A stretch of DNA of 64,000 bases from Bacteroides intestinalis (GTDB lineage: Bacteria > Bacteroidota > Bacteroidia > Bacteroidales > Bacteroidaceae), in assembly GCF_902364365.1 (NCBI RefSeq), contig NZ_CABJDN010000004.1, positions 204,705 to 268,704 on the forward strand, in the 5' to 3' direction. Shown here in pieces: positions 37,201 to 45,777 of the stretch. Every line of letters starts with the position of its first letter. The first letter of the stretch is position 1. The translations under genes were made by a program, and so were the position numbers. Below the pieces are notes generated by a model that was not told the origin of the DNA, did no database searches, and was given only the letters and a program-made list of their open reading frames with translations.

Positions 37201-37267
37201 TACGCTGGTCAGTCTGTTCATTATTCCTTTGATATATTGGTTTATTTACCGGAACAAAAAAGCTTGA
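34202..37267 (+). CDS. RND-family efflux transporter, first pump
   Basis: A 1021-residue inner-membrane proton/drug antiporter of the AcrB/HAE1 type with two sets of six helices and two large periplasmic loops. LALGMMIDSSIIVTENI carries a proton-relay-like acidic residue in helix 4; the second half repeats this as VTCGIIINDSILKLD. Length is standard. Translation starts 13 bp after the adaptor. Substrate unknown. Confidence 0.93.
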   Translation: MVKFLVHRPIAVLMAFTACFIVGLVTYFTLPVSLLPDIAIPEITVQISAQNTSARELENTVVKPLRQQLIQVARLKDMDSEARDGAGLIRLSFDFGTNTDLAFIEVNEKIDAAMNYLPKDTERPKVVKASATDIPVFYLNLTLKNDSAYGQTDERAFLDLCEFAENVIKRRIEQLTEVAMVDVTGLVERQLQIVPDKNKLAVLGLSIQDVETALAQNNVEPGSMTVRDGYYEYNIKFSTLLRTEDDVKNILINKEGRIIRLEEFCEIGVVSVKEKGISMSNGKRAVTLAIIKQADENMDDMKEAIGGTMDYFQSVYPDIEFSVSRNQTELLDYTISNLQQNLSLGFLFICIVAVLFLGDVKSPFIIGLSMVVSIVICFLFFYLFKMSLNIISLSGLILALGMMIDSSIIVTENISQYRERGYSLRRACIAGTSEVITPMLSSSLTTIAVFVPLIFMSGIAGAIFYDQAFSVTVGLMVSYFTGIMLLPVLYMLVYRTGLRKSWFSRIRINNPIKEHTLDRFYDAGVDFIFAHKTASVIFCIISVPLCVFMFYFIGKERMPEIDQNELIARVEWNENIHVDENRHRVDALFGTLREETVEQTAAIGQQDYLLNREQALSSSEAEFYFKTKNSSEIPPLQEKVYRLLKSEYPLAVVSFSPPETVFEKLFVTGEADIVAELYSRNKEKVPTADELRGLEYEFITHTGYAPTGIAFENQLNIRINKEKLLLYNVSYDELYRVLKTAFKENSVATLHSYQQYLPISIVGEEQTVNTILQETLVQTRADKDGVEYLPLRELVSVVTAEDLKAITAGRNGEYVPFRFYEVQKAGPLMQQVKEVADATGDWDTAFSGSFFSNRKMLDELVVILFISILLMYFILAAQFESFVQPLVVLLEIPIDVAFALVLLWICGHTLNLMSAIGLIVTCGIIINDSILKLDAINELRKTGIPLLEAIHEAGRRRLRPIIMTSLTTIFAMVPLLFSFDMGSELQKPLSIAMIGAMFIGTLVSLFIIPLIYWFIYRNKKA

Positions 37268-37271
37268 TATA

Positions 37272-38747
37272 ATGAAGAAACTTAGTTTGATAATTCTATT
37301 CGGACTTTCTCTGACGCTTCCTGCCATTGCGCAGCAGCAGATAACGCTGGACTTGCAACGAACCATTACCATGGCAAACGACAGTTCGCTGGAAGCTTTC
37401 CGTACCAAAAATATGTATCTGTCCGGCTATTGGGCGTACCGCACTTATAAGGCAAATCGTTTGCCGAGCTTGACGCTGAATATGACCCCTGCGCAATACA
37501 ATCGTGACATCACAAAGCGTTACGACTCTGAACAGGATCTGGATATTTACCGTAGTCAACAATCTTTCTATGCGTATGGTAATCTGGCCATCAAACAGAA
37601 TTTTGACCTGACGGGCGGTACGTTCTATCTGGATACGGAGTTGGGGTATATGCGTAGCTTTGGTTCTAATAGTTATACCCAGTATACCAGTGTTCCTATA
37701 CGTGTAGGCTATTCACAGAGCCTGGTAGGCTATAATCCTTTCCGCTGGGAGCGGAAAATAGAACCGCTGAAATATGAAAAGGTAAAGAAAGAGTATATCT
37801 ATAATGCCGAACAGGTGTCCGAACAAGCCACTACCTACTTCTTTGAACTGGCTATGGCGCAGGCCGAATATGATTTGGCAAAAGAAAATGTAGCTTCTTC
37901 CGATACGCTTTATCGCATCGGTATGCAACGCCTGAAGATAGCCTCTATCAGTCGTGCAGACCTTCTGACACTGAAACTGGACGTTGTGAACGCCCGCAAT
38001 ACTTTGCAAAATGCAGAGAGTTCATTGAAGCGTGCCATGTTCTCATTGGCTTCTTTCCTTAATTTGGAAAAGAATACAGAAATACGGCTTGTCCTTCCCA
38101 GCCGTCCCGGAGAACTGACTATTCCGGTAGATGCCGCTTTGGATGCTGCGCGTACAAATAATCCTAACTTCCTGGGTTTGCGTCAGGATGTATTGGAGGC
38201 TGAACAGAGTGTAGACAAAACCAGGAAAGAGTCCCGCTTCAATGCCAGTATCAATGCCAGTGTCGGTTTCAATCAGGTGGCAGAGAAGTTTGGTGAAGCC
38301 TACAATCGCCCTATGCAACAGGAAATGGTTTCTGTCAGCGTTTCTATTCCTTTAGTGGACTGGGGGGTGCGTAAAGGCAAATACAATATGGCTCGTAATA
38401 ACCTGAATGTGATAAAGACCTCTTCCCGCCAGAGCGAGATCAGCATTGAAGAAGAAGTCATCATGACCGTGAGTGATTTTAATGTCCAGCAAGATCTGGT
38501 GACGAGTGCCGAGGAAGCCCTCGACCTTTCTATCCTGGCATATAATGAAACCCGCCAGCGTTTCATCATCGGGAAAGCTGACATCAGCAGCCTCACCCTG
38601 TCATTGAACCGCCAGCAAGAAGCCCAGCGCAACTATATCTCAGCCCTGAAAAACTATTGGCTGAACTACTACAAGATCCGCAAACTGACCTTGCACGATT
38701 TTGCCAGCGGCTTCTCCCTCTCCGACAAATTCGATTATAGTCACTAA
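37272..38747 (+). CDS. TolC-like outer-membrane efflux channel
   Basis: A 491-residue exported protein (signal ending AIAQQQ) of the OEP/TolC family: long alpha-helical hairpins with two repeats rich in Glu, Ala and Gln (EQATTYFFELAMAQAEYDLA and RQQEAQRNYISALKNYW). It forms the outer-membrane exit duct for the neighbouring pumps. It starts 4 bp after the first pump gene. Confidence 0.92.
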   Translation: MKKLSLIILFGLSLTLPAIAQQQITLDLQRTITMANDSSLEAFRTKNMYLSGYWAYRTYKANRLPSLTLNMTPAQYNRDITKRYDSEQDLDIYRSQQSFYAYGNLAIKQNFDLTGGTFYLDTELGYMRSFGSNSYTQYTSVPIRVGYSQSLVGYNPFRWERKIEPLKYEKVKKEYIYNAEQVSEQATTYFFELAMAQAEYDLAKENVASSDTLYRIGMQRLKIASISRADLLTLKLDVVNARNTLQNAESSLKRAMFSLASFLNLEKNTEIRLVLPSRPGELTIPVDAALDAARTNNPNFLGLRQDVLEAEQSVDKTRKESRFNASINASVGFNQVAEKFGEAYNRPMQQEMVSVSVSIPLVDWGVRKGKYNMARNNLNVIKTSSRQSEISIEEEVIMTVSDFNVQQDLVTSAEEALDLSILAYNETRQRFIIGKADISSLTLSLNRQQEAQRNYISALKNYWLNYYKIRKLTLHDFASGFSLSDKFDYSH

Positions 38748-38766
38748 TCACTAATCGTTAATCACT

Positions 38767-41700
38767 ATGAATCGCCTCTCCCCTTTCACCCTCATCGTCA
38801 CCTTTGTCTGTCTGGCACTGGTGGGTTTGGCTCTGGTTCCGATGCTTCCGGTCAAGCTGAATCCATCGCGCACATTGCCGGGCTTCACGGTGCGCTTCAG
38901 CATGCCGGGCACTTCGTCGCGGGTGGTGGAGATGGAGGCGACGAGCAAGCTGGAATCCATGTTGGCCCGTATCAAAGGGGTAAAGGCCATGTATTCTACT
39001 TCCGGCAACGGTTATGGTTATATAACAGTGGATCTGGATAAACACGCTGATGTAGATGCAGTACGTTTTGAAGCTTCCACAATCATTCGACAGACGTGGT
39101 CGCAATTACCTTCCGGAGTGAGCTATCCGTACATCGATATGAAAGTACCCGATGAGAATGCATCACGTCCGTTTCTTTCGTTTACACTGAATGCGCCATC
39201 CACGCCTATACTGATACAGCAATATGCAGAAGAGCATATCAAGCCTCGGTTGGCTCAACTTCAAGGCATTTATAAGATTGATTTAAGTGGCGCTACTCCG
39301 ATGGAGTGGCGATTGGAGTATGACAGTGAACAACTACGAACCTTGGGTGTCAGTATCTCGGATATCCGGCAGGCCATCCAGTTGCACTATAACAAGGAAT
39401 TTCTGGGTACACACAACATGGATACGCCCGAAGGTAAACAATGGATACGTCTGGTGTTGGTGCCGGATGGAGTCAGTGGGCAGTTCGATCCTTCGGATAT
39501 CACAGTGACGGCTTCTGACGGAAAAATCATCCACTTGGATGAACTCGTAAAGGTAGCTCACGTGGAAGAAGAACCTCAAAGTTATTATCGTATCAATGGT
39601 CTGAATTCCATTTATATGTCGATCACAGCGGTGGAAACTGCCAATCAGTTGCAACTGAGCAATGAAGTGATGGCGGAAATGGAAGACATACGCCTGACAT
39701 TGCCTCCCGGCTATGAGGTGCATACCAGTTATGATGCTACGGAATATATTCGTGAGGAACTTAATAAAATTTATTTCCGTACCGGATTGACGGTGCTTAT
39801 TTTGCTGGTGTTTGTCTGGATTATCACATTGAATCTGAAATATCTGCTTCTCATAGTCACCAGTTTGGCAATAAACATTGCCGTTGCAGTTATTTTCTAC
39901 TATATGTTCGGTCTGGAGATGCAATTGTATTCATTGGCAGGGATTACTGTGTCCTTAAATCTCGTGATAGACAGCACTATCGTTATGACTGACCATATCT
40001 TGCACCGGCGGAATCTGAAAGCTTTTATGTCCGTGCTTGCAGCTACTTTGACCACGATGGGAGCTTTGGTCATCATTTTCTTCTTGGACGAGAAGATCCG
40101 GCTGAATTTGCAGGATTTTGCTGCTGTAGTGATTATTAACTTGGCTGTTTCTCTCTTTGTAGCTCTTTTCTTTGTACCGGCTATGATTGAAAAAATTGGT
40201 CTGGTGAAGAAATCTTCAAATAAGACTTCGCGGCACAAAAACAGGCGAATGTTATTTCGTCCTTATCAGTGGTTGCAGAATGCGAAGCAATGGATGCACC
40301 GACATATACGTATTCGCAGGCTGACTGTTTATTTTACCCATTTCTATCAGGTGCTTATTCGTTTTCTTCTCCGTTGGCGGGTGGCGGTGTGCATTGTGCT
40401 GCTGCTGGGGTTCGGATTGCCGGTCTTCCTTCTTCCTGAGAAGTTGGAAGGAGAAGGTAAATGGGAGGAAAGGTATAATAAGACATTGGGCTCTTCTACC
40501 TATAAGGAAAAAGTGAAACCTATAGTGGATAAGGCTTTAGGCGGAAGTCTCCGGCTGTTCGTTCAGAAAGTGTACGAAGGTAGTTATTTTAGTCGTAATG
40601 AGGAAGTTGTGCTTTATGCCAATGCCAACTTGCCAAATGGAAGTACGCTGGAGCAAATGAATACATTGGTGAAGCGTGTAGAGACTTATCTTAGTGGTTT
40701 TAAGGAGATCAAGCAGTTCCATACTTCTGTGTATAATGCACGTAGAGGGAATATTCAGATTTATTTTAAGAAAGAATATCAGCATAGCGGTTTTCCGTAT
40801 ACACTGAAAGCAAATCTGATAGGTAAAGTTTCTGAACTGGGGGGCGGTAGCTGGGATGTATATGGCCTGCAAGACCAGGGATTCAGTAATGACGTTCGTG
40901 AAAGCGCAGGTTCTTATCGTATCAAGATGTACGGTTACAATTATGATGAACTCTACGCATGGGCCGATAAGTTGAAAGAAGTATTGCTTTCGCACCGGCG
41001 CATTAAAGAGGTATTTATCAAATCGGAATTCTCTTGGTGGAAGGATGATTACCAAGAATTCTATTTCAACCTGAATAAGGAGCGCATGGCGCAGGAAGGA
41101 ATTGATGCACAACACCTGTTTGCAGCTATTCAGCCGATATTCGGTAAGAACATGCAGGTGGGTTCGGTCATGACGGAAAGTGGCACGGAAAGTGTGAAAC
41201 TTTCTTCACGTCAGTCACGTGATTATGATGTGTGGGCTATGCAGTTCTTCCCGTATGGTGCGGATGATGGAAAGCACTATAAGCTTTCCGAATTGGCTAC
41301 GGTGGAAAAGGGACAGATGCCGCAGCAGATAGCTAAAGAAAACCAACAATATCGCCTTTGTCTGCAATATGAATATATCGGTTCGTACGAACAAGGTAAT
41401 AAGATACAGAAGCGGGACTTGGAAGAGTTTAATAAGCTGCTTCCAATGGGATATACAGCCGAGTCGGATAGCCAATCGTGGGCGTGGAACAAGAAAGATA
41501 ATAAGCAATATCTGTTGCTGTTGGTTGTGATTGCTATTATTTTCTTTACGACGAGTGTGCTGTTCAATTCGTTAAAACAACCTTTGGCTATCATTTTCGT
41601 CATTCCGGTATCTTATATCGGTGTATTCCTCACATTCTACTGGTTCCGCCTGAATTTCGACCAGGGAGGTTTTGCATCCTTTGTATTGCTTTGTGGTATT

Positions 41701-42012
41701 ACTGTGAATGCCAGTATTTATATTCTGAATGAGTATAACAGTATTCGTCGCCGCTTTCCGCGTCTTTCCATGCTTCGTGCTTATACAAAGGCATGGAATG
41801 CTAAAATTGTGCCTATTTTCCTTACTGTAGTTTCCACGATTCTGGGCTTCATTCCTTTTATGGTCGGGACGGACAAAGAGGCTTTCTGGTTTCCATTGGC
41901 GTCGGGTACTATCGGTGGGTTAATCATGTCTATTATCGGTATTTTCTTCTTTTTACCGGTATTTTGTCTACCGAGAAAGAAGATACTCAAATCAAAACTG
42001 CATAAGGTTTAA
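38767..42012 (+). CDS. RND-family efflux transporter, second pump
   Basis: A 1081-residue RND protein, diverged from the first pump: SLNLVIDSTIVMTDHIL in helix 4 and LCGITVNASIYILNEYN in the second half. A long basic cytoplasmic loop (KKSSNKTSRHKNRRM) separates the halves. With one adaptor and one channel for two pumps, the two proteins may form a heteromeric pump like MdtBC, but this is inference. It ends the operon. Confidence 0.92.
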   Translation: MNRLSPFTLIVTFVCLALVGLALVPMLPVKLNPSRTLPGFTVRFSMPGTSSRVVEMEATSKLESMLARIKGVKAMYSTSGNGYGYITVDLDKHADVDAVRFEASTIIRQTWSQLPSGVSYPYIDMKVPDENASRPFLSFTLNAPSTPILIQQYAEEHIKPRLAQLQGIYKIDLSGATPMEWRLEYDSEQLRTLGVSISDIRQAIQLHYNKEFLGTHNMDTPEGKQWIRLVLVPDGVSGQFDPSDITVTASDGKIIHLDELVKVAHVEEEPQSYYRINGLNSIYMSITAVETANQLQLSNEVMAEMEDIRLTLPPGYEVHTSYDATEYIREELNKIYFRTGLTVLILLVFVWIITLNLKYLLLIVTSLAINIAVAVIFYYMFGLEMQLYSLAGITVSLNLVIDSTIVMTDHILHRRNLKAFMSVLAATLTTMGALVIIFFLDEKIRLNLQDFAAVVIINLAVSLFVALFFVPAMIEKIGLVKKSSNKTSRHKNRRMLFRPYQWLQNAKQWMHRHIRIRRLTVYFTHFYQVLIRFLLRWRVAVCIVLLLGFGLPVFLLPEKLEGEGKWEERYNKTLGSSTYKEKVKPIVDKALGGSLRLFVQKVYEGSYFSRNEEVVLYANANLPNGSTLEQMNTLVKRVETYLSGFKEIKQFHTSVYNARRGNIQIYFKKEYQHSGFPYTLKANLIGKVSELGGGSWDVYGLQDQGFSNDVRESAGSYRIKMYGYNYDELYAWADKLKEVLLSHRRIKEVFIKSEFSWWKDDYQEFYFNLNKERMAQEGIDAQHLFAAIQPIFGKNMQVGSVMTESGTESVKLSSRQSRDYDVWAMQFFPYGADDGKHYKLSELATVEKGQMPQQIAKENQQYRLCLQYEYIGSYEQGNKIQKRDLEEFNKLLPMGYTAESDSQSWAWNKKDNKQYLLLLVVIAIIFFTTSVLFNSLKQPLAIIFVIPVSYIGVFLTFYWFRLNFDQGGFASFVLLCGITVNASIYILNEYNSIRRRFPRLSMLRAYTKAWNAKIVPIFLTVVSTILGFIPFMVGTDKEAFWFPLASGTIGGLIMSIIGIFFFLPVFCLPRKKILKSKLHKV

Positions 42013-42090
42013 AGGGAATTCATCTACAGAAATACTAAGGCATACTGGCAGAAATGTAAGTTTGAAATGGATGATGTTTATGAAAATCAG

Positions 42091-42098
42091 TATATTTG
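42091..42098 (+). promoter_or_regulatory. -7 element of the TPR/HTH regulator gene
   Basis: TATATTTG matches TAnnTTTG 25 bp before the start at 42124. Confidence 0.4.
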
Positions 42099-42123
42099 TA
42101 GCATCATACATGAATAATAACCT

Positions 42124-43566
42124 ATGCATATTATATTGAAACTGCTATTGCTACGGGAACGGCTGTTTTGTTTGTTATTTCTTTTCGGGATGACTGTACT
42201 TGCAGCATCTTGTCAGCACCCTGAAAGGGAAGTTTCTGTTCGTCGCACTACGGCTTTAAGAGCTGCCGACACAATACAAAGCCCGTCGTTGAAGGGTTTC
42301 ATCTATTGCTATTATGGTCGTCAATATCTAAATAGGGGGCACTCTGAGGATGCGTTGCACTACTTTTCGCAAGCAGCCGGGTTATTCAAACAGAAGTCTT
42401 TGACAGGGTCTTATGCCAATGCTTTACGAAATATGGGGCGTGCCCATCTTTTATCTTCCCGTCCGGATAGTGCTTTATATTGTTACTTGCAGGCGCAAGA
42501 GGCTGTAGCTGACTTCGATCCCATCCTATTTATGGATATTTCTACCGAATTATCTGTTATATGTCAAAATGTGGAAGATTGGGAAGAGGCTAAACGGCAA
42601 ATGCTTCAATATCGTAGGAGATCGGCAACAGACGAACTTCCGATGCGACGGTCTTCTATTATAGGGATGTTCCTGATGAAGGAGGATTTTATGAATGGGA
42701 GGAAGCGGAGCCTGAGTGCATTACAAAGTGAAGAGTTTGAGATAAAAGATTATCGCCGGTTCGCTTCAGAATATCAGGAACTTTATATGGATTGGTGTCA
42801 GATGAATGAAGATCAGCAGGAATTGGATCGTGATATAAAGGAGAAATACAATAATGAAGTCTTGAAGAATGAAAACCAGAGGATTAGAAATGAGTTGCTG
42901 AGCCGTAAGGTATGGTTGTTGTCTATCGGTTTCGGAGCAATGTTTTTGGTTGTAATTGGTTTTGTGTCTTTCCATTTATATAAACGGAATGTTCAGAAGC
43001 GTATCGAAAGTTTACTTGCTCGCCTGAAAGAGAATGAAAAACAATTGAATGAAGGAAGGGTGGAATCGGAAGAGGAACGAGAGCAATTATTACAGGAGAA
43101 TAAAGAGTTGTCCCAACAGATAGAAAGGTTATCCGTCCGGCAAAAGGATAAGGATGAACTGAACTCTTGTTTGCAGAAACTGAATATATCCTATACAAAA
43201 CAACTGAAAGAATATCAGGAAATTCATTCGTTATTGCCTGTTGAACGTACACTTGCCTTAAGCCAGTTATGTCAGTTGCGTTGCCAGCCGATATATGGGT
43301 TGGTGAAATCGGATGAGGAATGGGTGGAGATATTTGCTATAATTGATACCCTTTATGGTGATATATCGGCAAAACTGGATGATTATAAACTTGGCATGCA
43401 GGAACGGAGGATATGTTATCTTATTCGTGCCGGGTTCACTAATGCTATGATTGCTACTGTTACTAATGTGACTGTCGATGCTATTGCGAAGTCGAAGCAA
43501 CGTATGAAGAGTAAGTTTTTGTTGTCCGGCGGTGATGCTTTTGATGACTTTATACGGAAATTGTAG
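42124..43566 (+). CDS. membrane TPR regulator with C-terminal HTH
   Basis: A 480-residue protein with a signal or lipobox at the N-terminus (LAASC, Cys30), TPR-like helices (about 60-200), one transmembrane helix (about 266-288), a coiled coil rich in Glu/Gln (about 290-360) and a LuxR-like helix-turn-helix (MQERRICYLIRAG...TVDAIAKSKQRMKSKF). This layout is common among Bacteroidota sensor-regulators that couple an outside signal to transcription. It sits at the head of the peptide cluster and its 3' end was copied along with module 1, so it is the likely regulator of that cluster. Confidence 0.8.
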   Translation: MHIILKLLLLRERLFCLLFLFGMTVLAASCQHPEREVSVRRTTALRAADTIQSPSLKGFIYCYYGRQYLNRGHSEDALHYFSQAAGLFKQKSLTGSYANALRNMGRAHLLSSRPDSALYCYLQAQEAVADFDPILFMDISTELSVICQNVEDWEEAKRQMLQYRRRSATDELPMRRSSIIGMFLMKEDFMNGRKRSLSALQSEEFEIKDYRRFASEYQELYMDWCQMNEDQQELDRDIKEKYNNEVLKNENQRIRNELLSRKVWLLSIGFGAMFLVVIGFVSFHLYKRNVQKRIESLLARLKENEKQLNEGRVESEEEREQLLQENKELSQQIERLSVRQKDKDELNSCLQKLNISYTKQLKEYQEIHSLLPVERTLALSQLCQLRCQPIYGLVKSDEEWVEIFAIIDTLYGDISAKLDDYKLGMQERRICYLIRAGFTNAMIATVTNVTVDAIAKSKQRMKSKFLLSGGDAFDDFIRKL

Positions 43567-43905
43567 AGAATAAGGGGAATGTTTTGTCCGGTTGAGGCTC
43601 TTCTTTTTGCTTTAGTTTTGGGGTTAATATATTGATTTTTAATATTATAATCTATTTGTTTTTTGTCCGGTATCTTTTCTTGTTTAAGTGTAGCATCCTG
43701 CCTACCTTTGTTATATTCCAAGTGGAGATGTTAGCTGCATTTCAACTTTGATGCTGATACCGTAAGGCTTTGATCATAATGGAGTAGCTGGCTGTTATGA
43801 TGGATAGAGCGGAGTCTTTTCTCTATTTGTTTTACTTAAAATTGAATGCTTATGAAAAAGATTTTAAATGTCTCGGAAATGAAGCAGGTGCGCGGAGGGG
43901 CACAA
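43458..43905 (+). repeat. duplicated segment, copy A
   Basis: Covers the 3' end of the regulator gene, the 279-bp intergenic region with its promoter, and the leader of the first peptide gene. It aligns with 46892-47335 over its whole length with scattered differences. Homology resumes at the propeller 3' ends and the VKOR start (about 45385-45720 and 48700-49040), so the ancestral duplication spanned about 2.2 kb. Confidence 0.85.
43679..43710 (+). promoter_or_regulatory. promoter of peptide gene 1
   Basis: CTTG (43679-43682), a 20-bp spacer and TACCTTTG (43703-43710) match the Bacteroides -33/-7 pattern and are kept in the second copy at 47112-47143. The leader to the peptide start is about 130 nt. 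Confidence 0.6.
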
Positions 43906-44079
43906 CCTTCCAGCATGTGCGGTGAAGGTGAACAACTGTATTTTTGTAGAACCTCTTTTGAAGAAGGGGCTATTAGTACAGGTTCAGTTTGTGCTAAAAG
44001 TGCTGCGGCTGCTAATGTTGCAATAATAAAGAAATATATGGATGAAGCGCAAATTGCTGCTACTCCTCAATGTTTTTGA
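43846..44079 (+). CDS. double-glycine-leader four-cysteine peptide 1
   Basis: A 77-residue precursor. Leader residues 1-18 end in LNVSEMKQVRGG, the pattern cut by C39 peptidase exporters. The 59-residue core holds four Cys spaced C-x8-C-x14-C-x26-C-F, the last one residue before the stop. The same spacing is seen in two sister peptides. No known bacteriocin is recognised, and it is not lanthipeptide-like since no modification enzyme is nearby. A start at 43852 (MKK) is also possible. A stem-loop follows, then the paired propeller lipoprotein gene. Confidence 0.85.
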   Translation: MLMKKILNVSEMKQVRGGAQPSSMCGEGEQLYFCRTSFEEGAISTGSVCAKSAAAANVAIIKKYMDEAQIAATPQCF

Positions 44080-44253
44080 TACTTTAAATTAGTACTGATG
44101 CAATAAATTGAACTATCATTCTACTGTATTTTGAGAGACTTTTGTTTTTCTTATTTTAATTTGAAAAACGACGTTTTACTATAAAAATATTTATATCATG
44201 TGGTACAATGATAATAATAAAATTTATTGTATCAATAGTATTTTTTAATAATG

Positions 44254-44303
44254 AATATGGGTTCTATGCTTTAAGGAAAAGTGGAAATGGAACCCATATT
44301 TTT
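44254..44303 (+). terminator. terminator/attenuator between peptide 1 and propeller 1
   Basis: AATATGGGTTC (44254-44264) pairs exactly with GAACCCATATT (44290-44300), followed by TTTTT. Its place between the peptide gene and the propeller gene would make peptide mRNA more abundant than lipoprotein mRNA. Confidence 0.65.
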
Positions 44304-44316
44304 AATATGATATACA

Positions 44317-45411
44317 ATGAAACTACTTTTCTTGTTAATAGTAACTCTTTTGTTTCTTGGTTGCAATCATCAGCAAAGTACGGAACTTCTGGAAATAAAG
44401 CCGATTGATGAATTGCTAACTGAGATACCTGTATCAGAGTTTGCAGATAGTGTTTTTTTGATACAACTTGATAATAGGTTTCTATTGTCAAGCTATGGGA
44501 ATCCCTGTTTTACTGATAGTTTTTTTTTGGTTAGCGTAACAGAAGGTATTTTGAAGTATTCATATACCGGAGAGTTTCTTATGAAAATAGGAGGAATAGG
44601 ACAGGCCCCAATGGAGTATAATAGAAATAAATTAATGGCAGTTGATACTTGTAATAAGCGGATTCGTGTTTATAGTATACCGGAAAAAGTGATGATTAAT
44701 TATTCTTATGATGGGGTGTTTCAGAATCGTGTTTATTATGATTTACCAGATGATACTTATGGCTATCCAATGATGATGCGCATTCTTGGTAACAAGTGCT
44801 ATTTCTTTTATCCATCAATGTCAGGTTTGTCTGATCCCTATTATTGGGTGATAACAGATACTTGTGGGCAAAGTTTAGAAATTAAACAAAAGCATGGGGA
44901 GCCTGTGTTAAAGAATGGGTATGCATGTGGAACTTATTGTGGTTCTTCTTCTAATAATTCTTTGTTATATTATAATCTGTTTAATGATACTATTTTTCGA
45001 TTTACGGAACAGAGTGTTACACCTGCTTTTTTGTGGGAACGGGGGAAACATCGTGTGTCTGCATTGAATGAAGACATAAGTGAAGATATGATGGTTTTTA
45101 CGATGTTTGCTGAGACAAAAAGATTCTTGTTTTTTAAGTGGATTGATGCTGGCTTTAAATCTTTCTCTTCTTTTGGTTTCTACGATAAAAAAATGCAAAT
45201 ATTTATGGGGACAAAGAAACTACTGGATGATTTAAATACTCAAATAAATATTCCTTTAAAATGGGTATTTTCATACTCTCAAAGAGCTAATAGAGATTAT
45301 ATGATAGGAAAGATTGAACCATATGAATTACCGGAAGAAATATTGCAAAGAGAGAATATCGATTCTGAGGGTAATTTAGTCATGATAATGATTCGATTGA
45401 AAGATGAATAA
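44317..45411 (+). CDS. six-bladed beta-propeller lipoprotein, module 1
   Basis: A 364-residue lipoprotein (LFLGC, Cys16) of the BF3164-like propeller type. Blade motifs include GILKYSYTGEFLMKIGGIGQAP, KRIRVYS and NLFNDTIFRF; the end is EGNLVMIMIRLKDE. It lies 3' of peptide 1, as sister propellers do with peptides 2 and 3. The pairing suggests a cognate role such as immunity, surface receptor or processing partner, but no direct evidence exists. The 3' end is near-identical in DNA to that of the module 2 propeller, while the rest is strongly diverged. Confidence 0.8.
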   Translation: MKLLFLLIVTLLFLGCNHQQSTELLEIKPIDELLTEIPVSEFADSVFLIQLDNRFLLSSYGNPCFTDSFFLVSVTEGILKYSYTGEFLMKIGGIGQAPMEYNRNKLMAVDTCNKRIRVYSIPEKVMINYSYDGVFQNRVYYDLPDDTYGYPMMMRILGNKCYFFYPSMSGLSDPYYWVITDTCGQSLEIKQKHGEPVLKNGYACGTYCGSSSNNSLLYYNLFNDTIFRFTEQSVTPAFLWERGKHRVSALNEDISEDMMVFTMFAETKRFLFFKWIDAGFKSFSSFGFYDKKMQIFMGTKKLLDDLNTQINIPLKWVFSYSQRANRDYMIGKIEPYELPEEILQRENIDSEGNLVMIMIRLKDE

Positions 45412-45433
45412 AAATCTATAAATCATTGAATGT

Positions 45434-45722
45434 ATGAAAACACTTTTATCAACCTACTTGCGTGAGTTACATATTCCTTTTACCAGAAGCTATGCCGACA
45501 AACTTTTTGCAGAGCATCCGCATCGTTATAACTTATATGGTTTGTCAGATATGCTATCTGTGTATAAGATAGAAAATGCCGGAATACAGGTGGAGGAAAA
45601 AGACTTAAGAGAATTAGCTTCTCCTTTTGTGGCGCATGTCAGTAATGATTTTGTAGTAGTAAGACAAATGTCTGGTCGGGGAGTCGATTATGTTTAGTGT
45701 GAGAAAGAAATATCTATCATAT
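45434..45722 (+). pseudogene. truncated VKOR-thioredoxin gene (N-terminal part only)
   Basis: The first 87 codons match the intact gene at 48750 almost residue for residue, then a TAG (45695-45697) replaces Trp88. Recognisable homology runs on for about 25 bp and stops; VKOR and thioredoxin parts are missing. The C39-like domain alone could still be made, but loss of the catalytic parts argues for a decayed duplicate. Confidence 0.8.
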
Positions 45723-45777
45723 GATGTTGTGTTGTAGTGTTTTAACACGATATCATGTTGTTTACATCCGATAAGGT

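Noticed and set aside
42766..43500. Minus-strand frames inside the TPR/HTH regulator
   Set aside because: Shadow frames without recognisable domains opposite a well-supported gene.
44208..44408. 66-codon frame overlapping the start of propeller 1
   Set aside because: It runs through the terminator hairpin and the lipoprotein signal in another frame.
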